Below, one piece after another: positions 27,162 to 34,267 of a stretch of 35,522 bases of DNA. The position numbers and the translations under genes are program-made. The notes under the pieces were generated by a model. It was not told the DNA's origin. It was given only the letters and a program-made list of their open reading frames with translations, and did not search any database. Numbering within the stretch: the stretch's first letter is position 1; every line of letters starts with the position of its first letter. Source of the DNA: a virus; the IMG/VR virus record IMGVR_UViG_3300006853_000010, positions 1 through 35,522 of that record; one strand, 5' to 3'.

Positions 27162-27234
27162 GCCCATCGCGGGCATACTCAGGTCGAAACCCTGAGCATG
27201 CCTAAAACCTGGGATTGGCAGGTACGCAATGGGC
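27162..27234 (+). ncRNA. Candidate three-way-junction structured RNA
   Basis: In the 155-bp gap between two genes, 73 bases fold on paper into a closed three-way junction. Closing stem: GCCCATCGCG (27162-27171) with CGCAATGGGC (27225-27234), one mismatch. Hairpin 1: GGCATACTCAGG (27172-27183) with CCTGAGCATGCC (27191-27202), one mismatch, loop TCGAAAC. Hairpin 2: ACCTG (27207-27211) with CAGGT (27219-27223). Linkers are only 0, 4 and 1 bases, a compact design. It is not a tRNA and lacks the CTGANGA core of hammerhead ribozymes. It could be a riboswitch or a stable RNA for the downstream membrane protein gene; the - strand can pair equally. Confidence 0.6.
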
Positions 27235-27306
27235 AGTTGTTTTTAAGCCATAGACTTAGACTTAGCAACCCCCTTTCTTGCCTGCCTCAAACAAAGTGAG
27301 GCGACA

Positions 27307-27993
27307 ATGAACAACATTCAAGAAGCGTTCAAATATAACAGGGCGCGAAAGAACGTGATCATCGGCGGCATGATTATCTTGCTGGCAATCACCGCGCTCA
27401 GTTGCGTGTCTAGTTTCATGATCTATCGTGATGGATTTGCGGACTTCCCGCCGTCCTTCCAGGTGGTCCTGGCGCTCTTTGCTGTCGTCGTGGTCGAAGG
27501 CGCGTTCGTTTGGTTGGTTTACGGCTTTACGCGGGCTTTCTCTTCCGGGACTGAGCGATTGGTATCTCTCGCCGGCATGGCCTTTTTGGTCGTCGTGATG
27601 CTGATTAATCTCATTACGCATTTCATGATGGTCAAGGGCATTTCCCTTTCCGAATTTCAAGAGGGATGGATTTCCTGGGGGGCTGTGAGTGTGTTTATCA
27701 CGGTTCTCTTGATTGTCTTGTTTATCACTCTGGCCGATCCGGTGATTCGCCTTGTTCGTCTGGAGCTTAGGTATAAAGGCAAACAGGAAGAGAAAATCTT
27801 GGAAGCCAAAACATCCGCGCTCGACAATCAAAAACTTCAATCTGCGATGGAAGAAAGAGCGGACATTGAAGCGGACGCCCTAGCAACACGGATTCTCGAT
27901 CAGGGGCGAATCGCCGCTCCGGCTTATGGTCATGCAGTAAGACCTACACAGCGCAAGGTTGGCTATCTTGGAGAGGATGACCGCTTGGACTGA
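27307..27993 (+). CDS. Four-helix membrane protein with cytoplasmic coiled coil
   Basis: This 228-residue protein has four predicted transmembrane helices: VIIGGMIILLAITALSCVSS (about 17-36), FQVVLALFAVVVVEGAFVWL (about 51-70), LVSLAGMAFLVVVMLINLI (about 85-103), AVSVFITVLLIVLFITLADP (about 126-145). A charged helical tail (ELRYKGKQEEKILEAKTSAL) and basic C-terminus follow. AAAGTGAGG is the ribosome site. It lies in the lysogeny block; four-helix early/lysogenic membrane proteins often act in exclusion of other phages, but nothing here is diagnostic. Confidence 0.8.
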   Translation: MNNIQEAFKYNRARKNVIIGGMIILLAITALSCVSSFMIYRDGFADFPPSFQVVLALFAVVVVEGAFVWLVYGFTRAFSSGTERLVSLAGMAFLVVVMLINLITHFMMVKGISLSEFQEGWISWGAVSVFITVLLIVLFITLADPVIRLVRLELRYKGKQEEKILEAKTSALDNQKLQSAMEERADIEADALATRILDQGRIAAPAYGHAVRPTQRKVGYLGEDDRLD

Positions 27994-28010
27994 CGACCGG
28001 GAGCGTCGAA

Positions 28011-28463
28011 ATGAAAGCGCGCGGCGCTCCCGTAATCGCCCCGTTTGTAGCGCCCACTTCAACTATCGTTTCCCCTGTTTTGCGGAATAGCCGCAAAGAT
28101 TCCGCAAGTCGTGTAAAGGCATCGAAGAAGACCGAGAGATTGAATGTCACGAAATCACGATCAGCGGGTCAAGAATGCTGGACGATCAAGACAGGCAAAC
28201 GCGGCGAAAAGCAAGCTGATTTTCGCGTTCGCTTGGCAGACTCCGGCTTTCGTGTTGTGTTGAGTTTTTACGATGATTCCAACGTTCGGCGTGAGAGATA
28301 TTGTTGCTATCTGAGCGCTGATGAATGGCGAGAATCGAAACGTAAAAGCTTGACTGATTTTGCTAGATTGATTGCTGACAAAGTTGACGCTCGACATGTA
28401 GCCGGCGATCTTGACGCCGCAAGGTATCAGGAAATTGCGCCACGACTATCTGTAATCGCATAG
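28011..28463 (+). CDS. Unknown protein before the integrase
   Basis: This 150-residue protein has GGGAGCGTCGAA before ATG. The N-terminal ~50 residues are low-complexity (PVIAPFVAPTSTIVSP, then KKTERLNVTKSRSAG). The C-terminal part is globular: QECWTIKTGKRGEKQADFRV, GFRVVLSFYDDSNVRRERYC, DEWRESKRKSLTDFARLIAD. The second half has an integrase-arm-like, DNA-binding feel, but I recognise no family. It may be an accessory factor for integration, given its position directly before the integrase, or a regulator. Confidence 0.7.
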   Translation: MKARGAPVIAPFVAPTSTIVSPVLRNSRKDSASRVKASKKTERLNVTKSRSAGQECWTIKTGKRGEKQADFRVRLADSGFRVVLSFYDDSNVRRERYCCYLSADEWRESKRKSLTDFARLIADKVDARHVAGDLDAARYQEIAPRLSVIA

Positions 28464-28497
28464 AGCGACAAGAACGACAAACCAGCAAAGACAGGAG

Positions 28498-28533
28498 CGA
28501 CAAAGGCCGGGGGATGATCTCCGGCTTTTGTCG
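28498..28533 (+). terminator. Terminator/hairpin ahead of the integrase
   Basis: CGACAAAGGCCGG (28498-28510) pairs with CCGGCTTTTGTCG (28521-28533), 13 bp with one G-U, 10-base loop, with TTTT within the 3' arm. It lies between the 28463 stop and ATG 28542 and would limit integrase read-through. Confidence 0.75.
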
Positions 28534-28541
28534 TTGAGAGC

Positions 28542-29660
28542 ATGCAAATCAAAAAAGTCTGGCGCAAAGATCTGGGCGAATGGCGCTACAAAATCGACGT
28601 GACTGTGAATGGTCAAAGGTTCAGGCGGGCGGACTTCGAGAAGAAGTCAGAAGCCGAAGACGCAATATCGGCTTTGCGGTTGAAAGCGAGATCTGACCGC
28701 TACGGCCTGACTCTACCAAAGCCAAAAATCACACTTGCATCTCTAAAGAGTAGTGTGACGAAAGATCGAAAAGACATGCGAATTTTTAAAGAGTTTGTCG
28801 AGCTGGTTGGCCCGGAGACTTTATTGACTGACCTAACGCGGGCCGATTGGAAAAACTATGTTGACTGTCTCAAAGCCCGGAAATGCAAGCCCGGAACGGT
28901 CAACAGGTATATGGCCGAGGTCTCGGCTATTCTGTCTTCAGCGTCAGAGAGATTCCCGGATCTAGGCGAATGGCGATGTCCTAAAATCCCATGGCTGACA
29001 TGGCCTCTCGGTCGCAATAGAGTTTTATCCAAAGAAGAGATTTCAAAAATTCTCTTTGCTCTGAAGGCCGAGAGACAACATCACGAACAATATTTTTCCG
29101 TCAAGAATCGGGCCGAGGTCTTTGATCTGTTTCGGTTGATGCTTCTCACAGGCGCAAGGGAAGGGGAGATTTTAAATCTTAGGCAAGACCAAATTTCATG
29201 GGACTGGCGCACGGTCAAGCTTGTCTCGAAGAAAGGCGGCGGATCTGTTCGCGTTGTCCCGCTGTCTGGCTCGGCTCTGGAGATATTGCGATCTCGAAAT
29301 CAGGGCCAGAGATTCTTTTCGATCAATCGGGACAAGCTTTATAGAACGCTCGAAAGAATCGGCGTCATGTCCGGTGTGGCCTATGGAGACAACATTGACG
29401 GGGGATGGGTGATTTATGATCTCCGCCACGTTGCCGCGACAGTGATGGAGAATGCCGGCGTCCCATATAGCGCCGTCTCTGCGATACTCGGCCATAAACG
29501 AAAAGACCAAACAGCCACGTATGCCCATGCCCAGATGGAGACATTGAGAAGGGCGGTTGAAGTTCTTGAAAACCATTGTCGAGAGATTGACGGGTTTGAT
29601 ATTCCCAGATGCCATGAAATGCCCCTTGATGCCCCTTCGCCGCAGCAAGCATTTGGCTAG
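28542..29660 (+). CDS. int: Phage integrase, full-length tyrosine recombinase
   Basis: This 372-residue protein has an arm-binding-like N-terminus (EWRYKIDVTVNGQRFRRADF, 13-32), a SAM-like core-binding domain (about 70-155) and a catalytic domain (160-330). Catalytic residues are Arg206 in LLTGAREGEI, a lysine near 230, LRH at 294-296 in YDLRHVAATVM, GHK with His318 and the nucleophile Tyr327 in TATYAHA. This is the usual layout of temperate-phage integrases that join attP and attB. ATG 28542 lies directly after a hairpin terminator and has no strong ribosome site, so expression is limited. It differs clearly from the short FimB-like enzyme at 10930. A C-terminal extension after the tyrosine (MPLDAPSPQQAFG) is longer than usual. 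Confidence 0.93.
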   Translation: MQIKKVWRKDLGEWRYKIDVTVNGQRFRRADFEKKSEAEDAISALRLKARSDRYGLTLPKPKITLASLKSSVTKDRKDMRIFKEFVELVGPETLLTDLTRADWKNYVDCLKARKCKPGTVNRYMAEVSAILSSASERFPDLGEWRCPKIPWLTWPLGRNRVLSKEEISKILFALKAERQHHEQYFSVKNRAEVFDLFRLMLLTGAREGEILNLRQDQISWDWRTVKLVSKKGGGSVRVVPLSGSALEILRSRNQGQRFFSINRDKLYRTLERIGVMSGVAYGDNIDGGWVIYDLRHVAATVMENAGVPYSAVSAILGHKRKDQTATYAHAQMETLRRAVEVLENHCREIDGFDIPRCHEMPLDAPSPQQAFG

Positions 29661-29931
29661 AAGTCTTATAATGTCAATGGTTTCAACCATGTTTGGAGAC
29701 CATAAATATCCCCGCCAAATTCTGACCGATAATCCGGTTTAAATCCTGTAAATAGCCAAATAACTAGGTTTATAGTTGGGCCTGAAAGTTTTAGCGTCCA
29801 GATTTTGCCCACAATTGACCGTGGCTGAATCGAAAAGCTCAGGCCATAGGGCAGGGTAGGGCAACGGGAAAAACTCTAAAATCGGCTTGGTTCTGCTTGA
29901 AAGTCGCAGGGTATAGGGAAGGACAGGAGAC
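29661..29931. other. Candidate attP region downstream of the integrase
   Basis: No gene is seen in this 271-bp stretch. CCGGTTTAAATCCTG (29733-29747) resembles the T-arm end of tRNA genes, a common attB core. GCAGGGTA occurs at 29851-29858 and 29906-29913 as direct copies that might be arm-type integrase sites, and GGTTTCAACC is a palindrome at about 29679-29688. The position next to the integrase gene is typical of attP. The core assignment is inference. Confidence 0.5.
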
Positions 29932-29959
29932 AAAAAAGGGCTGAATCTCTTCAGCCCTT
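29932..29959 (-). terminator. Terminator for the leftward block
   Basis: AAGGGCTGAA and TTCAGCCCTT (29936-29945 and 29950-29959) form a 10-bp perfect stem with a 4-base loop; on the - strand it is followed by TTTTTT. It lies 26 bases after the stop of the small membrane protein gene and ends the leftward operon. Confidence 0.9.
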
Positions 29960-29984
29960 ATCAGTAGGATGTCATGCCAAACAA

Positions 29985-30158
29985 TCAGATCGAAGGCTTT
30001 TGCTTTGCGTCGTAAACGGCAATGAGATTCAAGACGGCTTTGACAGTGATCAATACCGTAAACACGTTGATGGCGTTAGAGCCAAGCAAGACCAACCATT
30101 GGCCTATAAGGAGCATCAGCAAGAAACAAGTCTCAGCCGTAAGAGAGGTCTTGATCAT
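29985..30158 (-). CDS. 57-residue hydrophobic protein, possible holin-like or membrane protein
   Basis: ATG 30158 overlaps the upstream stop (ATGA); the frame ends at 29985. It reads MIKTSLTAETCFLLMLLIGQ, then WLVLLGSNAINVFTVLITVK and AVLNLIAVYDAKQKPSI. It holds two hydrophobic stretches separated by a short NAIN turn, so two membrane spans are likely, with a basic end. Size and layout suit a class II holin, but no endolysin is adjacent and this block is not known to be late, so the role is uncertain. It is too short to be seen in ordinary gene lists. Confidence 0.75.
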   Translation of the reverse strand: MIKTSLTAETCFLLMLLIGQWLVLLGSNAINVFTVLITVKAVLNLIAVYDAKQKPSI

Positions 30159-30547
30159 TGCCCTCTTCTCCCTCCTCCTCCGACTCCGACAATCCGACCG
30201 GGCTGGACAGCGCCTTGCATTTCGGCTTGGGCCTGCAACTGCGCGGTGATTTCTTCTTTGATATTGTTTTTGCGATTGGCCTTTCGATCCTTCAAAAGTC
30301 TGTCGAGAGTGATCATGTCATCAAGGCCAAGATCGTATTCTTCATCGTTGATCATCGTCAGTATCCATCCGTCGCCCTCTTCGGCTTCAGCAAGACTGGC
30401 GATGTTGCCCAGGCTGATTGCGGCTTTGCCGTTGCAGATCGGGACAAGGCCGAGAGAGAAAGTGATAAATTCAAAGTCGAAAGGCAAAGGCTCTACGATC
30501 TCAGGCTCCAGGGCCACTTGTTCAAGTTCAAGATTATTGTTTTCCAT
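30155..30547 (-). CDS. Acidic protein, unknown
   Basis: This 130-residue protein has GGAAGGAGAGCC before its ATG. It begins with an acidic, Leu-rich segment (LELEQVALEPEIVEPLPFDF), has a globular centre (FSLGLVPICNGKAAISLGNI, GWILTMINDEEYDLGLDDMI) and ends in Gly/Arg (RIVGVGGGGRRGQ). No family recognised. It ends in an ATGA overlap with the small hydrophobic protein gene. Confidence 0.75.
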   Translation of the reverse strand: MENNNLELEQVALEPEIVEPLPFDFEFITFSLGLVPICNGKAAISLGNIASLAEAEEGDGWILTMINDEEYDLGLDDMITLDRLLKDRKANRKNNIKEEITAQLQAQAEMQGAVQPGRIVGVGGGGRRGQ

Positions 30548-30920
30548 CTTCTTGGCTCTCCTTCCTTCGTGAAAAATCCATGATCACAAAATTATTGACA
30601 ACCGTTGGCATGTGACAGCAATAGCCGTCGTTCAAGATTGCCTGTATCTCTTCTTCGACTTTGGCCGGGAGCGTTCGATCAGTGAATCGAAAGACTCTGA
30701 CCTTGTGTTCGGTCTTCGGGGGCGTAGTAAAAGCCATTGGTGGTTTGATTGAATCCAGACAGCGACCAAGCATTTTCATGAGTGGTCCCATCGGATTATC
30801 GAAAAACTCATCATTCATCATTGCTTCAAGAGGGAGCGGATAGCCGGCTGAATCGAAAACGCCTTCAGTCTCAAGCCTGATCGGCTCGTTTGGGACTTCT
30901 GTTTTATTTTCTTCAACCAT
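30534..30920 (-). CDS. Unknown protein of the leftward block
   Basis: Start ATG 30920 behind AAAAGGAGACGAAC; 128 residues. Contains VFDSAGYPLPLEAMMNDEFF, MGPLMKMLGRCLDSIKPPMA, then a strand-rich part VRVFRFTDRTLPAKVEEEIQ and MPTVVNNFVIMDFSRRKE. Mixed alpha/beta globular appearance. It overlaps the downstream gene by 14 bases. Function unknown. Confidence 0.75.
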   Translation of the reverse strand: MVEENKTEVPNEPIRLETEGVFDSAGYPLPLEAMMNDEFFDNPMGPLMKMLGRCLDSIKPPMAFTTPPKTEHKVRVFRFTDRTLPAKVEEEIQAILNDGYCCHMPTVVNNFVIMDFSRRKESQEDGKQ

Positions 30921-31113
30921 TGTTCGTCTCCTTTTCGTCAAGTTCTTGCTGTCGGCAAAGAACAAGAATAACCATCGGCGGGCAGATAATTTGCGCGTCG
31001 ATGTACCAATCGTCTTTTAGATAGCCTGTCAGATCGACGTATTCTTCGACGGCGTTAAATTTCAATTGCTTGTATTCTTGCTCGTATTCAATTCGTCTTC
31101 TTCGTCTCGGCAT
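30913..31113 (-). CDS. Small protein with basic N-terminus, unknown
   Basis: Start ATG 31113 behind AAAGGGGAAACTTC; 66 residues. It begins MPRRRRRIEYEQEYKQLKF and continues with a strand-rich part (WYIDAQIICPPMVILVLCRQ). The ends overlap both neighbours. No family recognised. Confidence 0.7.
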   Translation of the reverse strand: MPRRRRRIEYEQEYKQLKFNAVEEYVDLTGYLKDDWYIDAQIICPPMVILVLCRQQELDEKETNNG

Positions 31114-31453
31114 GAAGTTTCCCCTTTCGTCTCCGTGATGCGGGTTTTGAAATCTGCGAATGATTGTCATGGTTTGCTCTCTCTCGATAGCAGGCTTGTA
31201 ATGTTTCGATTGCTGATTTGACTTTTGTTGCGGCAGCGGGAAGAGTGAAAGCCATCACGGCCAATGGGCCGTATTTCTTCGAGGACAGCATAAGAAGTTC
31301 ATCAAAGACCTGACCAACTGTCTGTGTTGACCAGCGTTCAAAGCGCTCGCCGTACTCAGGATTCTTTGCAAGCCAATCCTGAAGCATTGCCCATCGGCCA
31401 TCAGGCGTGAGGGCTTCGAGGTCGGGGAATAGTGAAGTGATGTCGAAGTTCAT
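31088..31453 (-). CDS. Helical protein, unknown
   Basis: This 121-residue protein starts at 31453, overlapping the upstream stop (ATGA). Mostly helical: LTPDGRWAMLQDWLAKNPEY, VGQVFDELLMLSSKKYGPLA, VKSAIETLQACYRERANHDN, with a basic tail (KPASRRRKGKLHAETKKTN). It overlaps the next gene by 26 bases, a long overlap for this replicon. Function unknown. Confidence 0.72.
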   Translation of the reverse strand: MNFDITSLFPDLEALTPDGRWAMLQDWLAKNPEYGERFERWSTQTVGQVFDELLMLSSKKYGPLAVMAFTLPAAATKVKSAIETLQACYRERANHDNHSQISKPASRRRKGKLHAETKKTN

Positions 31454-32859
31454 GATTCACTCTCCTGACTCTCTTTGATAAGCCTCTGCAATTCGGCACA
31501 CCACTCTTTCGCATGACTCAAAGCCGCGATCTGTTCGCCGTTCGGAAGGGTCTTCACAAACTCAATCACTTGATCTGTGTTCATTGCCCCAAGCAAATCA
31601 ATGTAGCCGTCAATTGAAAGATGCGGGGCTTGATCGTTTATCGCGTCGGCGTAATTGATCAATCTGTCGAAAGCTATCTTGGCCGGGACGTTTCGCCGAC
31701 AATGATCGATCACAAGCGCGAGGGCTTGCTCTTCTGTCGTCATCGTTTGTTGCCTGGGAGTGGCATCCGAGCCATTTTCAACAACGCTCGACGCGCCTTG
31801 CGACTGGCCTTGCGCTGGTAGACTCTGCCGAAATTGATCAACTTGCCCGTTTTGATGTGGGGGATTTTCAGATTCAGAACTCTGCGCCAGTGGCGTCGTA
31901 GCCATCTGCGTTTGCCCATTGTTTTGACCTCCAGGGAACAAACCTCCAAACAGACCGTTAGGGAATAACGCCCTGACGACTCCTTGAACCGTTGGCGCTA
32001 ATTGGCCTGTCGTTATTGAGTCTTTTAAGATGTCTGCCCACCACGGCGTATCATCGGCAACCCCCTTACCGCCGAAGATTGTTTTTGCAAGACCGCCTGC
32101 AATCTTCTCCATCACGTCGGGATTTTTCGTGATGAGTTGCAGCGCGGCTAATTCGGGGTCAGTTGTTTGTTGTTGCTGTTGTGTTTGCTCAGGAGCGAAT
32201 CCGTAAGCCTCGCGCATGAGCTTTGCCATCTCAAGTTGTTCTTTCAAAGCCTCGCGCTGAGTTTTCATGATATCTTTGATCGACATCGGTACTTGCTGCG
32301 CTTGCCCATCGCCATTGACCGATTGATAGATCACTTGCGGGGAAGTGGGGTCATTTGGGTTGACGTGTTGAATCACAGGGCCGGCGGGTGTTGCGCTGAT
32401 GCGTTCGTCGAAGGCGTCAACAATCCGGTTGTCCATTCTGATCGTGATTCGATATTTGCCCGGACCCCACTTGCGAGCAGCGTCAATATAGTCTTTGTTG
32501 AAAATGTGTTCTTCGGTTGTGCTGTACTTAGTGCAAAACTCCGTCTCTGCCCATGAACCTCCGGCGTCTGTTTCACTGTGAACGTATCGCTCTATGTACA
32601 AACGCAGATTGCTTGTAGGTGTGACACCCTGCGCCCTGAGTTTCTTGCGCATTTCCTGAATGGCATTCTTGGTTCGCTTGCGCGGCTTATCTTCGATCCC
32701 AGTATCTTCAAACTCTTCGCCAATCTCTTCGGACGCATCTTCCACCACTTCAACCCACTCAGTTTTATGTTTGATGACCTTCTGTGATGGTTGGCTATCT
32801 TCAGCGGGTAAACGCTCGGGCTCAACGGCTGCGATTTTCCTCGGTCTACCTCTCGGCAT
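31450..32859 (-). CDS. Large low-complexity protein with AT-hook-like N-terminus
   Basis: Start ATG 32859 behind AAAGGAGTGGGA (GTG 32865 is in frame); 469 residues. The N-terminus has an AT-hook-like core (RGRPRKIAAVE) and an acidic stretch (VVEDASEEIGEEFEDTGIED). A globular part follows (NLRLYIERYVH, WGPGKYRITIRMDNRIVDAF), then Gln-rich coils (MKTQREALKEQLEMAKLMRE; QTQQQQQTTDPEL), Gly-rich FPNGLFGGLFPGGQNNGQTQ, and a helical C-terminus (DHCRRNVPAKIAFDRLINYA). KYRITIRMDN-type blocks with a following coiled coil occur in phage/plasmid proteins linked to DNA transfer or scaffolding. It may be a scaffold or DNA-organising protein; not established. Confidence 0.75.
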   Translation of the reverse strand: MPRGRPRKIAAVEPERLPAEDSQPSQKVIKHKTEWVEVVEDASEEIGEEFEDTGIEDKPRKRTKNAIQEMRKKLRAQGVTPTSNLRLYIERYVHSETDAGGSWAETEFCTKYSTTEEHIFNKDYIDAARKWGPGKYRITIRMDNRIVDAFDERISATPAGPVIQHVNPNDPTSPQVIYQSVNGDGQAQQVPMSIKDIMKTQREALKEQLEMAKLMREAYGFAPEQTQQQQQTTDPELAALQLITKNPDVMEKIAGGLAKTIFGGKGVADDTPWWADILKDSITTGQLAPTVQGVVRALFPNGLFGGLFPGGQNNGQTQMATTPLAQSSESENPPHQNGQVDQFRQSLPAQGQSQGASSVVENGSDATPRQQTMTTEEQALALVIDHCRRNVPAKIAFDRLINYADAINDQAPHLSIDGYIDLLGAMNTDQVIEFVKTLPNGEQIAALSHAKEWCAELQRLIKESQESES

Positions 32860-32939
32860 TCCCACTCCTTTCCGAGATGTGAAAAAAATTCACTAGATTT
32901 GGTGACGTTTTTATCAAGAAACCAGTGAAGACCGGATGA

Positions 32940-32952
32940 CCAGTTACACTGG
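32940..32952. promoter_or_regulatory. CCAGT-TAC-ACTGG inverted repeat
   Basis: The 13-bp operator-like dyad lies downstream of the leftward promoter, about 80 bp before the ATG at 32859. ACCAGTGAAG at 32921-32930 carries the same half-site CCAGT. Possible binding site of a regulator from this replicon. Confidence 0.5.
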
Positions 32953-32973
32953 ATTCGCTTAACAGACATAAAG

Positions 32974-33003
32974 CGTATACGCCTTAAACCTAACGAATGT
33001 CAA
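32974..33003 (-). promoter_or_regulatory. Leftward promoter for the 32859-29985 block
   Basis: On the - strand TTGACA (33003-32998), 18-bp spacer, TATACG (32979-32974). The -10 lies within the palindrome GCGTATACGC (32973-32982), a likely repressor contact. A leader of about 110 bases with the CCAGT dyad precedes the ATG. Confidence 0.65.
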
Positions 33004-33086
33004 CCTTTAATGCCTTGACACTTAATATCTTTCTGTGGTTTCTTGCGCTCCGATGATGGTCGCGAGCTGATTTGAGGCTTTGACTT
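33004..33086 (+). promoter_or_regulatory. Upstream region of the late operon
   Basis: A second TTGACA lies on the + strand at 33015-33020, but no good -10 is found at 16-18 bp, so the late promoter may need an activator. GAGG (33074-33077) 9 bases before ATG 33087 is the ribosome site. No gene in this stretch. Confidence 0.45.
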
Positions 33087-33701
33087 ATGGCGGCTTTGGG
33101 CGCGACTTATCCCACGACGGCACGCGATCATCATCTCGCTGTCAATCTGTTCGCGCCCGCCGTCTCCCTTCCTGAGCCTGCGATTATTTACTCCCCGCTG
33201 GCTGAGGGCGCAGGCGGGACTTGGCAAACACTCGCGGCGATGCAAGCTTGCGTGTTGGGCCAAGTCCCGCCTGATTACTCAGGCTATCAGGACGAATTCA
33301 ATATCAGCGCGGCGGATGCAATCTGCGCCAATGCTCCCGGCCAAGAAGCATTGGCGCAGATTGCCGCGCTGTTCAAGTGGGTGACTCAGAACATCACCTA
33401 TGAGCCTCATCCCTTCAATCAACAAATTTGCCAGGACGCTAGACGCACACTCGAACTGAGAAAGGGCGACTGCGTAAGCCTGTCAGTATTGCTCGCAACT
33501 CTGTTGGCCTGTGTGGGCTATCAATCACAGTTCGTCACGCAATTTGTCGATGGCGAAGACGCTTCGCACGTCTACGTCGAAGTGTTTTTACCGAGCGGTG
33601 AAACGCTCGCGCTCGATGCGGTTGCCGATGACAAACCAATGGGATGGAGACAACCCACACTCGATGGTGGTTTTGAAGTTGAATGGCCGATTTTTACTTA
33701 G
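33087..33701 (+). CDS. Transglutaminase-like protein, first late gene
   Basis: This 204-residue protein has the transglutaminase-like triad: Cys129 in RKGDCVSLSVLLATLL, His161 in DASHVYVEVFL and Asp177 in TLALDAVADD. The preceding helix WVTQNITYEPHP is typical of the fold. Such proteins act as peptidases, cross-linkers or, in phages, as proteins of unknown function in the structural cluster. In this operon it could cross-link or process virion proteins. There is no signal peptide. Start ATG 33087 with GAGG upstream. Confidence 0.85.
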   Translation: MAALGATYPTTARDHHLAVNLFAPAVSLPEPAIIYSPLAEGAGGTWQTLAAMQACVLGQVPPDYSGYQDEFNISAADAICANAPGQEALAQIAALFKWVTQNITYEPHPFNQQICQDARRTLELRKGDCVSLSVLLATLLACVGYQSQFVTQFVDGEDASHVYVEVFLPSGETLALDAVADDKPMGWRQPTLDGGFEVEWPIFT

Positions 33702-33709
33702 GAGAAAAG

Positions 33710-34093
33710 ATGCCTGATCCCTATTATCTTGAGCCGGTGGCAGATTCGTATTATATGCCGTTTGAATCTTACATCGTCCCGCCATACGAGGAATCGCCAT
33801 CAAGAAATCCTCCGCCTTCTGCGCCGAGTTATGAACAACCATGGTGGGTTGACACGATCAATCGAAGCATTGAGAGAGCCGCGCAAGTGGCGACGCTCGA
33901 AGTGGCCGGCTATCCGCCATACCCAAGTTACCCAACTCCCGCGCCAGCTCCCATGCCTGTGCCCGCGCCTGTGCCCGCGCCTGGAGTTCAAACGCAACCG
34001 GCAACAGGATTGGGCTTTCAGATCTCGCCCACGACTGCATTGATAGTGCTGGCGCTCGGATTTGCCTTTTTCTCTGGTAGGGGGAGGCGTTGA
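33710..34093 (+). CDS. Proline-rich tail-anchored late protein
   Basis: Start ATG 33710 behind TTAGGAGAAAAG; 127 residues. N-terminal two-thirds are Tyr/Pro-rich (DPYYLEPVADSYYMPFESYI, PYPSYPTPAPAPMPVPAPVP), followed by TTALIVLALGFAFFSG (about 108-123) and a basic end GRGRR. The single C-terminal hydrophobic helix with the basic end fits a tail-anchored membrane protein. It may form extended spacers between membrane and capsid. Overlaps nothing upstream (8-base gap). Confidence 0.8.
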   Translation: MPDPYYLEPVADSYYMPFESYIVPPYEESPSRNPPPSAPSYEQPWWVDTINRSIERAAQVATLEVAGYPPYPSYPTPAPAPMPVPAPVPAPGVQTQPATGLGFQISPTTALIVLALGFAFFSGRGRR

Positions 34094-34097
34094 GCGT

Positions 34098-34265
34098 GTG
34101 GCGACTTACTTTGACAAGCGAGAGGGAAGGGAAAAGACCGTGCCCGATTGTTCAAAACACGGCCTGGTCTGGAATCCCAAGTCGCAGCGTTGTGAGCGGC
34201 CAATGTTTTCAGGGCTCCTGACGCTAGGCGTTATCGGACTTTTGATTTGGTTCTTTAGGAAATAG
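34098..34265 (+). CDS. 55-residue tail-anchored protein with a Cys motif
   Basis: Start GTG 34098 behind GGGGAGG; the frame is open upstream, but only inside the previous gene. It reads ATYFDKREGREKTVPDCSKH, then GLVWNPKSQRCERPMF and SGLLTLGVIGLLIWFFRK. The motif C-x6-W-x6-C resembles the repeated C-motif of the next protein, and the C-terminus is one transmembrane helix with a basic end. Together this suggests a small virion membrane protein. Confidence 0.75.
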   Translation: MATYFDKREGREKTVPDCSKHGLVWNPKSQRCERPMFSGLLTLGVIGLLIWFFRK

Positions 34266-34267
34266 TC

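Noticed and set aside
27162-27234. tRNA or hammerhead ribozyme at the three-stem structure
   Set aside because: The order of arms and loop sequences do not fit a tRNA (no anticodon arm between D and T arms, no TTC loop), and the CTGANGA core of hammerheads is missing on both strands.
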